Notes under the pieces: generated by a model | Told to the model about the DNA's origin: nothing | Seen by the model: only the letters and a program-made list of their open reading frames with translations | Databases searched by the model: none | Program-made: the position numbers and the translations under genes | In this document: piece after piece, positions 14,234-20,810 of the stretch | Position numbering within the stretch: the stretch's first letter is position 1 | Layout of the letters: every line of letters begins with the position of its first letter | Assembly (NCBI GenBank): GCA_031549325.1 | Contig: JAVBQA010000084.1 | Location: 1 to 22,045, forward strand | DNA length: 22,045 bases | Reading direction: 5' to 3' | From: JAJDGF01 sp031549325 | GTDB lineage: Bacteria > Bacillota > Clostridia > Christensenellales > Aristaeellaceae

Positions 14234-15659
14234 TGGTTTCTCTCCATTTCAGCGTCGCCTGATACTCGCTGGGCAGGCAGCCAACCAGCTTCGCAAACGT
14301 CTTTGTAAAGTGCCGCACGCTCAGGTAGCCCACCTGCTCAGCGGTCTCCTGCACCCGGGCGCGCGGGTTCCCGGCCAGAATCCGCTTGGCGTTCTGGATC
14401 CGCACGCCGGTCAGATAGTCGATGAACTTTAAGCCCACCTGCTCGTGAAACCGCTTGCTGAAGTAATTGGGCGAGATCGAGAGCAGCGCGGCAAGCGTGT
14501 TCACACCGATGTCCTTCATGTAGTTCTGGCGGATGTATTGGGTCGCCCATTCGATCTCGTCCACCGGCCCAGCGGACGCGCCCTGGTACATGCGCTCCGC
14601 GCGCCGGCCAAGGCTGTCCAGGAACGCCGGGAAGCTGGCGGTCTGCGGCTCGTGACCGGTGGCGGCCTGCAGGAACTGGCCCAGCTCTCGCTTGCCTGTT
14701 TGTTCAAACAGCTCCCGCGCGGCGAAGTCGTTTTCCAGTAGGTTCAGCGCCTGTCGATAACCCATCTCATCCTTCCGATAAAACGCTTCCACCAGCGCGC
14801 ACAGCGCAGCGGTGAGCGGCGCCAGCGCAACGGCCCTTCGCTGAAGCGCGGCGTCCGCGCGCATCAGCGTGCCGCAGCCTTGCACGGCGCGAATCCGCGC
14901 GATCTGATCCAGCGCCAGGTACCGCGCATACAGCCCCTCCGCGCAAGGATCCTGGGCCTGCACGCAGGTCAGCGCCCCGGAAAGCCGCGCCTGGATTCGC
15001 TGCGTGAGCGCCGCGCTCTCTTTGTCCGTCACCAGGCACAGCTCTCCCCTCCCGCCCATGAACAGCGCCATGCGCAGCTCGGACAGCAGCTTGCCCTCGT
15101 GCTCCCGCCGCAAAGCCTCCATCAGCTCGCTCAGCAGCGCCTCCCGAACCAGCTTCTCCGGGTGATCGGCATAGATCAGCGCCAGCCACAGCGGCGCGTC
15201 CAGCGCCGTCTCGGGGATACCCGCCCGGCCGTTGTGATAGGCCGAGACCACATCGCACGCAAACCGCGCGCCCCGCTGCCGCCGCCGCTCGACCTGCTCC
15301 GCGCAGACGCCCCGCATGACCCGGCCCAGCGTATCCAGGCTGACGGGCTTGAGCAGATACTCCTGCGCACCCAGGCGCAGCGCGGCGCGCGCATACTCGA
15401 AGTCTGAATAGCCGGAAAGGATGATGTATTGTGAATCCGGGCACAGCGCCTTGCACCGCTCCAGCGCGGCGAGCCCATCCATCAGCGGCATCTTGATGTC
15501 CACAAAAGCCACATCCGCCCGAAACCACTGGGCAATTTCCAGCATGTCCCGGCCGTTCTTCGCCTGTTCATAGGTGTGTGCGCCGGGGTACAGCTCATCC
15601 AGCATGTTGATGAGCCCCAGCCGCACCATGCGCTCGTCGTCCGCCAGCAGGATCTTCAT
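14226..15659 (-). CDS. YesN-type response regulator (REC + AraC DNA-binding domain)
   Basis: 477 residues from ATG 15659 to TGA at 14226-14228. The receiver occupies about residues 1-120, with the acidic pair ADDE, phosphoacceptor D54 in FVDIKMPLMDG and K104 in YLLKPVS. A variable linker of about 240 residues follows. The last 100 residues form an AraC-type double helix-turn-helix: YIRQNYMKDIGVNTLAALLS, ISPNYFSKRFHEQVG, then AEQVGYLSVRHFTKTFAKLVG. Such regulators activate sugar transport and hydrolase genes when phosphorylated by a YesM-type kinase. The start overlaps the kinase stop in an ATGA, so the pair is translationally coupled. The likely targets are the divergent ABC operon promoter and its own operon in the 17429-17611 gap. 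Confidence 0.92.
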   Translation of the reverse strand: MKILLADDERMVRLGLINMLDELYPGAHTYEQAKNGRDMLEIAQWFRADVAFVDIKMPLMDGLAALERCKALCPDSQYIILSGYSDFEYARAALRLGAQEYLLKPVSLDTLGRVMRGVCAEQVERRRQRGARFACDVVSAYHNGRAGIPETALDAPLWLALIYADHPEKLVREALLSELMEALRREHEGKLLSELRMALFMGGRGELCLVTDKESAALTQRIQARLSGALTCVQAQDPCAEGLYARYLALDQIARIRAVQGCGTLMRADAALQRRAVALAPLTAALCALVEAFYRKDEMGYRQALNLLENDFAARELFEQTGKRELGQFLQAATGHEPQTASFPAFLDSLGRRAERMYQGASAGPVDEIEWATQYIRQNYMKDIGVNTLAALLSISPNYFSKRFHEQVGLKFIDYLTGVRIQNAKRILAGNPRARVQETAEQVGYLSVRHFTKTFAKLVGCLPSEYQATLKWRETNE

Positions 15660-17428
15660 GGGCGCGCCCTCCGGTGGTCCGGGATCAGGATGAAACAGGC
15701 CGTGCCGAAGCCCGGCAGGCTTTTGACGGAAAAGGTTGCGCCCTTGTCAAACAGCTCGAGCCGCTCAATGACGTTGCCCAAGCCCACGCGGGTCTGCCCG
15801 CGCGTGTTGCGCTCGTCAAAACCCACGCCGCTGTCCATCACCTGAATCTGCACGAATGGCCCAAGCTGAGGATGCTCAAACGGAAACGCCTGAATCATCA
15901 ACTCAAACGGCTCGCTGCTGGGTTCCATGCCATGGATCACCGCGTTCTCCACCAGCGGCTGGATGAGCAAACGCGGAATGAGCAAGTCCTGCACGCGCTC
16001 ATCCACCCACATGCCGAACTTCAGCCGGTCGTCAAAGCGCAGCTGCTGCAGTGCCAGGTACTGCCCGATGAACTCCAGCTCCTGCCCCAACATGGCGGTG
16101 TTCTGATTGCTGCAGGTGTAGCGGAACAGCTTGGTCAGCTGCAGAATCGAGTCCTCCAGCGCCTTCTTCTCCCCCAGCCTGTTGAGTGTGATGAAGCCGT
16201 TCAGCGTGTTGTAGAGGAAGTGCGGGCTGATCTGCGTCTGCAGCGCCAGGTATTCGGCGTTCTTTTGGCTGATGACGGCCTTGTACTCGCTGCGGATGTG
16301 GGCGTCCAGTTTCTCGATCATGTTGTTCAGCTCGGTGGCGATCAGCGACAGGTCCTTATCCATGTCGCTTGTCAGCCTTGTGCGCGCGCTCAGGTCGCCC
16401 TGCTCAGTCTGGCGGATGGTTTGGATGATGCTGTTCACCGGCGCGGTCACCCGGCGCGAGTAGAAACTGTAGATCGCAAAGCTGACCAGCAGGCAGCCCA
16501 GCGCGACGCCCGCGCACATGAGAAAAACCGCCTGGCTCTGTGCCTGCATGTCCCGCCGGGACAAAACATACAGCAGCCGCCAACCCGTGCCCTGGATGGG
16601 CTGGCTGTAGCAGGTGTAGTTGTCGATGTCTATGGGCGTCCTGTCTCTTGGCAGGCCCACCACCAGCGCGGACAGTTCGGGCCGCGTTGTGTAAACGATG
16701 CTGTCGCCGCCATCCAGCAGCACCAGGCCGGATCGCGGGCTGGTCACCAGTTTTTGCAGGCCCTCCTCGATCACGTCGGCCGAGGCGTCCACCTTGATCA
16801 CGCCCACGGCGCGGGAATACAGCGGATCCTTCACCAGCCGCATCACCGAGAACAGGAATCTCGGCTGCTCTATGACGAGGCCGGTGTCCGGATTGACGGA
16901 TGAGTAATACTCGCTTGCCGGCGACACAGCCAGCACCGGCGCGCCGCCCCCGCGAATGACCTCCGCGAACCACGGCTTCTCCAGGAAATCGTAAGCGTCC
17001 GAGGTGTACAGCTTGCCCGTGATGGTGTCCACCATGTAGGTGGCGTGGGGATCGCGCATGGGGATGAACGCCACGCCCCTGATGTCCTGGCGAGACAGGG
17101 TGAGCAGCCGCTGCATCAGCATGCGGTACTCCGCCTTGATCTTGTAGCTCTGGTAGCTGCCGTCCTGCTCCCCGTCGTTGGCCTGCTCGTAAAACGCCAT
17201 GATGCTGGGATATACATTCGGGGACAGGGACGTGCGCTTCAGCTCTTCCAGGTAATTCCGGATGTTCTCGGAGGCGCTGTACAGCGTGTTTTGGATGCCT
17301 TGCCCGTTGATGCGGTCGTTGACCCCCTGGAAATACAGCGGCAGGATGACGCCCATGGCCAGCAGCGGCAGGACGATGCTGACGACGTACATCACCGAGA
17401 GCTTGAACCGCAGCCCTTTCCGCAACAC
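15656..17428 (-). CDS. YesM-type sensor histidine kinase
   Basis: 590 residues from GTG 17428 to TGA at 15656-15658. A TTG one codon downstream (17425) has better spacing to GGGGAG and may be the true start. Membrane helix 1 is near residues 12-33, a large extracellular Cache-like sensor spans about 34-295, helix 2 is near 300-322, and a HAMP domain runs about 325-378. The phosphoacceptor H403 is in QISPHFLYNTLNGF, and the GHKL ATPase N box is at QPLVENAVIHG (N495). The final glycine motif is GVGLGNVIERL. This is the standard sugar-responsive kinase of Bacillota carbohydrate loci. It probably senses the substrate of the adjacent ABC importer directly or through its binding protein. It is the first gene of its operon. 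Confidence 0.92.
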   Translation of the reverse strand: MLRKGLRFKLSVMYVVSIVLPLLAMGVILPLYFQGVNDRINGQGIQNTLYSASENIRNYLEELKRTSLSPNVYPSIMAFYEQANDGEQDGSYQSYKIKAEYRMLMQRLLTLSRQDIRGVAFIPMRDPHATYMVDTITGKLYTSDAYDFLEKPWFAEVIRGGGAPVLAVSPASEYYSSVNPDTGLVIEQPRFLFSVMRLVKDPLYSRAVGVIKVDASADVIEEGLQKLVTSPRSGLVLLDGGDSIVYTTRPELSALVVGLPRDRTPIDIDNYTCYSQPIQGTGWRLLYVLSRRDMQAQSQAVFLMCAGVALGCLLVSFAIYSFYSRRVTAPVNSIIQTIRQTEQGDLSARTRLTSDMDKDLSLIATELNNMIEKLDAHIRSEYKAVISQKNAEYLALQTQISPHFLYNTLNGFITLNRLGEKKALEDSILQLTKLFRYTCSNQNTAMLGQELEFIGQYLALQQLRFDDRLKFGMWVDERVQDLLIPRLLIQPLVENAVIHGMEPSSEPFELMIQAFPFEHPQLGPFVQIQVMDSGVGFDERNTRGQTRVGLGNVIERLELFDKGATFSVKSLPGFGTACFILIPDHRRARP

Positions 17429-17470
17429 GTTCTCCCCTTCCGCGCGCCGTTTTCTGTCTAACCCGCCTCC

Positions 17471-17498
17471 ATTATACTATAAAAATGCCGTAATTCAA
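17471..17498 (-). promoter_or_regulatory. Promoter of the kinase-regulator-PdxA-GH4 operon
   Basis: On the minus strand TTGAAT (17493-17498) and a perfect TATAAT (17471-17476) are 16 bp apart. They lie 43 nt upstream of the kinase start in the AT-rich divergent gap. Confidence 0.7.
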
Positions 17499-17522
17499 CC
17501 AGCATTGTAACCAATTGTTGTA

Positions 17523-17552
17523 TTGAGCGTCCAAATCGTAGAAATGTATCCT
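17523..17552 (+). promoter_or_regulatory. Possible promoter of the divergent ABC operon
   Basis: TTGAGC (17523-17528) and TATCCT (17547-17552) are 18 bp apart. A better -10-like TATACT at 17576-17581 lacks a good -35. An activator-dependent promoter with weak boxes would fit control by the AraC-type regulator. Confidence 0.35.
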
Positions 17553-17597
17553 ATGCAAATCCAATGTGTCAAAGGTATACTTATATCAGCAAGCATG

Positions 17598-17603
17598 AGG
17601 AGG
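17598..17603 (+). promoter_or_regulatory. Ribosome binding site that sets the permease TTG start
   Basis: A perfect AGGAGG, 8 nt before TTG 17612. Upstream in-frame starts (17564) would place this site inside the coding region. Confidence 0.65.
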
Positions 17604-17611
17604 CGAGGCTC

Positions 17612-18514
17612 TTGATCGCCACGAACCCAAAACCACGCGCGCACAAGCCGCCCTTCTGGAACGACGTGCGCTTTGTGCCTTACCTTTACATCCTTCCCAA
17701 CATGGTGCTGTTCCTGGTTTTCATGATCATCCCGATCTTCATGACCGGTTACTACAGCCTGGTCAAGTGGAACGGCATGGGCGCGCCCCAGTTTTACGGC
17801 ATCCGCAATTACCTGTATATTTTCAAGGACGCCGTGTTCCTGAAGTCGCTGCTGAACACGTTCGTGTTCTCCGGCATCACCGTCCCCATCCTGATGGTGC
17901 TGGCGCTGGCGTTCGCCATGCTGCTAAACCAAAAGCTTAGGTTTCGCGGGTTCTTTCGCAGCAGCCTGTACCTGCCAAGCATCATCTCCACCGTGGTGGT
18001 GGGCATGGTGTTTGTCTGGATGTTCAACAGCCAGCTGGGACTGATCAATTATCTGCTGAATATGTTTGGCCGCCCGGCCATCGAGTGGACCAACGACCCG
18101 CGCTTCGCCATGAGCATGGTGATTGTGGGCATGATCTGGAGCCGCACAGGCTACAACATGGTGATCTATCTGGCGGCGCTGCAGGGCATCTCGCCGGACT
18201 ACTACGAGGCGGCCAAGATCGACGGCGCCAGCGCCTGGAACCGCTTCCGCCACATCACCATGCCGCTGCTCTCGCCCACCCACATGTTCATCCTCATCAC
18301 CTGCGTGATCCACAGCTTCCGGACGTTTGACATGATCTACGTCATGACCAAGGGCGGCCCGCTGAACGCCACCAAGACACTGGTGGTTTATATCTACGAC
18401 ACCGCCTTCAAGATGAACTATTACGGGCGCGCGGCTGCGGGCGGCGTGGTGCTGTTCCTGATTCTGCTGGTGTTTACCATCGTGCGCATGAAGAGTGAGA
18501 GGGAGGTGACCTGA
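17612..18514 (+). CDS. Carbohydrate ABC transporter permease (MalF/UgpA/LplB-like)
   Basis: 300 residues from TTG 17612 to TGA at 18512-18514. A basic cytoplasmic tail of about 20 residues is followed by six membrane helices, beginning with VPYLYILPNMVLFLVFMII. The cytoplasmic EAA loop that contacts the ATPase is YYEAAKIDGASAWNRF (near residues 197-212), followed by ITMPLLSP. The length and N-terminal layout fit the CUT1 sugar/oligosaccharide class. It is the first gene of the plus-strand operon, 3 nt before the second permease, whose ribosome site lies within its end. No ATP-binding subunit is encoded here; CUT1 systems of Bacillota commonly share an MsmX-type ATPase encoded elsewhere. Confidence 0.92.
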   Translation: MIATNPKPRAHKPPFWNDVRFVPYLYILPNMVLFLVFMIIPIFMTGYYSLVKWNGMGAPQFYGIRNYLYIFKDAVFLKSLLNTFVFSGITVPILMVLALAFAMLLNQKLRFRGFFRSSLYLPSIISTVVVGMVFVWMFNSQLGLINYLLNMFGRPAIEWTNDPRFAMSMVIVGMIWSRTGYNMVIYLAALQGISPDYYEAAKIDGASAWNRFRHITMPLLSPTHMFILITCVIHSFRTFDMIYVMTKGGPLNATKTLVVYIYDTAFKMNYYGRAAAGGVVLFLILLVFTIVRMKSEREVT

Positions 18515-18517
18515 GCC

Positions 18518-19360
18518 GTGTTCAAGATGCACCCGAAATCGTCCGAGCGGTGGTTCAAGGTCTTCACCTATGTGCTGATGGCCATCGTGTGCTTCATCGT
18601 GCTGTTTCCGCTGTACTGGATCTTCGTCACCGCCGTGAAGCCGCTCGAGGAGATCTTCGCCTTTCCGCCCAAGCTCTGGCCCAGCAGCTTTCACTGGAAG
18701 AACTTTGTGGACGTATTGACCATGCTGGATTTCCCGAATTACTTCAAGAACAGCGCCATCGTCACCGTGAGCGCTACAGTCATCACCGTGTGTCTGAATC
18801 TGCTGGCGGGCTATGCGTTCGCGAAGTACAAGTTCAGGGGCAAGGAGTTCTGCTTCCTGCTGGTGCTGAGCACGCTGATGATCCCGCTGCAGGTCACCAT
18901 GATCCCGAACTTCATCATCGCCTCAAGGCTGCGTCTGATCAACACCCACCTGGGGCTGATCCTTCCGCCCTGCGCGGAGGCGTTCGGGCTGTTCCTGTCC
19001 CGCCAGTTCATGGCCGCGCTGCCCGACGAACTGATCGAGTCGGGCCGCATCGACGGCGCCAGCGAGTTCACCATCTTCAAGAACATCATCCTGCCCAACA
19101 CGCGCTCGCTGGTCAGCGTGCTGGTGATCTTCACGTTCATGTGGCGCTGGAACGACTTCCAGTGGCCGCTGATCATCCTGTCGGACAGCAAGATGTACAC
19201 CGTACAGCTGGGATTGGCGATGCTCAACGGCGTGAACTATGTCAACTGGAACCAGCTGATGAGCGCGGCGCTTCTGACCATCCTGCCGGTGATCGCCGTG
19301 TTCTTCATATTCCAAAAGCAATTCGTGCAGGGCATCGCGTCCACCGGCATCAAGGGATAG
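18518..19360 (+). CDS. Carbohydrate ABC transporter permease (MalG/UgpE/LplC-like)
   Basis: 280 residues from GTG 18518 to TAG at 19358-19360; GGGAGGTG lies at the end of the previous gene. An in-frame ATG at 18527 is an alternative start. Six membrane helices are predicted, with the first near residues 16-38. The EAA loop is LIESGRIDGASEFTIF (near 172-187), followed by IILPNTRS. The C-terminus FVQGIASTGIKG is typical of MalG-class subunits, where it docks into the ATPase dimer. It forms the heterodimeric channel with the preceding permease. The likely substrate is an oligosaccharide cleaved by the adjacent GH4 enzymes. Confidence 0.92.
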   Translation: MFKMHPKSSERWFKVFTYVLMAIVCFIVLFPLYWIFVTAVKPLEEIFAFPPKLWPSSFHWKNFVDVLTMLDFPNYFKNSAIVTVSATVITVCLNLLAGYAFAKYKFRGKEFCFLLVLSTLMIPLQVTMIPNFIIASRLRLINTHLGLILPPCAEAFGLFLSRQFMAALPDELIESGRIDGASEFTIFKNIILPNTRSLVSVLVIFTFMWRWNDFQWPLIILSDSKMYTVQLGLAMLNGVNYVNWNQLMSAALLTILPVIAVFFIFQKQFVQGIASTGIKG

Positions 19361-19363
19361 ACG

Positions 19364-19385
19364 CACGCGGTTGTCCGTCCGCGTG
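19364..19385 (+). other. Intercistronic hairpin between permease and binding-protein genes
   Basis: CACGCGG (19364-19370) pairs perfectly with CCGCGTG (19379-19385) around an 8-nt loop, without a T-run. It could shield the 5' end of a processed binding-protein mRNA. Confidence 0.4.
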
Positions 19386-19421
19386 TCGCTATACAACAAT
19401 TCAAGACGAGGAGGATTCATC

Positions 19422-20732
19422 ATGGTTCATCTAAGCATCAGGCGTTCCCTGTCCGCGTTCCTGGCGTTTGTTCTCGCCCTGTCCCTGCTGGCCGTTGTGC
19501 CGGCGTTCGCCGAGGCCCCCGCTCTGGTCGCGGAAGAGGGCGCCGAAATCGAGGTGTCCTACTGGGAGTCGTCCACTTCAGATAAGGCTGGCTGGGACCT
19601 GATTCTGGCCCAGTTCCAGAAGGATCATCCGGAGATCAAGGTCAAGCCGCAGGTGTACCCGTCCAACACCTACCGCGACCAGCTGGACACCCGCATCGCC
19701 GCCAACGACTGGCCGGACGTGATGCGCTACACCTATCAGCGTCTGGGCAAGTTCAAGGAAGGCGACGTGATGCTGGACCTGACGGGCAAGATCTCGGAGG
19801 AGAGCCTGAACGACCTGATTCCCGCCTACCTGTCCGCGCTGACCTATGACGGCAAGCTCGTGGGCATGCCCCACCACACCGACACCATCGCCGTGTACTA
19901 CAACAAGAAGATGTTCGAAGCGTCGGGCATCCGCATCCCCAAGGACGCCAATGACGGCTGGACCTGGGAAGAACTCGCCCAGATCGCCCAGAAGTTGAAG
20001 GACGACCACAAGCTGGACTACGCGTTCGGCGGCATCTGGGAGAACGGCTCTGGCTACCGCTTCCTGCCGTTCGTGTACGCCAACGGCGGCTCGCTGCTCA
20101 GCGAGGATCAGCAGTCCATCACCATCAACAGCCCCGAAACATTGGGGGCGCTGCAGCTGTACGCCGACTGGCGCAAGAACAACCTGGTCGTCACCACCGG
20201 CTTCACCCAGGAGCCCCAGTCCAACATGCTGTTTGTGGCCGGAAAGACCGCGTTCACGTTCTCGGGCAGCTGGCACTGCTCCTACATGCAGGAGAATATG
20301 CCCGACAACTGGGCCGTGACCTACATGCCCAAATCCCCCACCGGCAAGACCGGCTCGGACCTGGGCGGCAACGGCCTGTTCGCCTACAAGGGCACCAAGT
20401 ACCCGAACGCCGCCACGATCTTCATCGACTACGTCTCCGCCAAGGAGAACATGAAGGCGTTCTGCGAGGCGTCCAACTTCATCCCGGTGCGCGCCAGCCT
20501 GATCAGCGAGGGCCTGTCCTACACCGCATTCCAAAATGAGATGAACACCTTCCTGGACATCGTGGCCACCATCGACCCCAAGATGGCCGCCGATGAAACG
20601 TCCACCCGCTTCCAGCAGCTGAACGTCATCTTCAACGAGGAGATGGATCCGTTGGCCATTGACGGTTCCGCCACGCCGGAGCAGGTGATTCAGCGCTGCG
20701 AGGAGCGCATGGTGGAAGCGCTGGCCGAGTAA
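19422..20732 (+). CDS. Extracellular sugar-binding protein of the ABC importer
   Basis: 436 residues from ATG 19422 (GAGGAGGA upstream) to TAA at 20730-20732. Residues 1-30 are a signal peptide (basic IRRSLSAFLAF start, then VVPAFAEA, cleavage after AFA). There is no lipobox cysteine, unlike most Gram-positive binding proteins. The mature part has the type-1 extracellular solute-binding layout: IEVSYWESSTSDKAGWD, then FQKDHPEIKVK, then WPDVMRYT, then GMPHHTDTIAVYYNKKMFE, then ANGGSLLSEDQQ and a FSGSWHCSYM strand. Aromatic residues typical of sugar sites are frequent. Together with the two permeases it forms a CUT1 importer. The in-frame start at 19371 is rejected because it precedes the ribosome site and would disrupt the signal peptide. 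Confidence 0.92.
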   Translation: MVHLSIRRSLSAFLAFVLALSLLAVVPAFAEAPALVAEEGAEIEVSYWESSTSDKAGWDLILAQFQKDHPEIKVKPQVYPSNTYRDQLDTRIAANDWPDVMRYTYQRLGKFKEGDVMLDLTGKISEESLNDLIPAYLSALTYDGKLVGMPHHTDTIAVYYNKKMFEASGIRIPKDANDGWTWEELAQIAQKLKDDHKLDYAFGGIWENGSGYRFLPFVYANGGSLLSEDQQSITINSPETLGALQLYADWRKNNLVVTTGFTQEPQSNMLFVAGKTAFTFSGSWHCSYMQENMPDNWAVTYMPKSPTGKTGSDLGGNGLFAYKGTKYPNAATIFIDYVSAKENMKAFCEASNFIPVRASLISEGLSYTAFQNEMNTFLDIVATIDPKMAADETSTRFQQLNVIFNEEMDPLAIDGSATPEQVIQRCEERMVEALAE

Positions 20733-20753
20733 TCATCCCGCCAAGAACGATTG

Positions 20754-20786
20754 CAATGGGGTTGGAACGCGCTTCCGGCCCCATTG
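20754..20786 (+). other. Intercistronic hairpin after the binding-protein gene
   Basis: CAATGGGG (20754-20761) pairs with CCCCATTG (20779-20786). The stem continues through two G-U pairs and GGAA/TTCC to a 5-nt loop, about 14 bp in all. No T-run follows. Such hairpins behind binding-protein genes often stabilise the upstream message and reduce read-through, giving excess binding protein over its neighbours. Confidence 0.6.
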
Positions 20787-20810
20787 ACCTGAGCAAGGAG
20801 AATGCAACCC

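Noticed and set aside
15674..16903. 409-codon plus-strand open frame opposite the YesM-type kinase
   Set aside because: Shadow of the kinase gene; no ribosome site and no protein-like composition.
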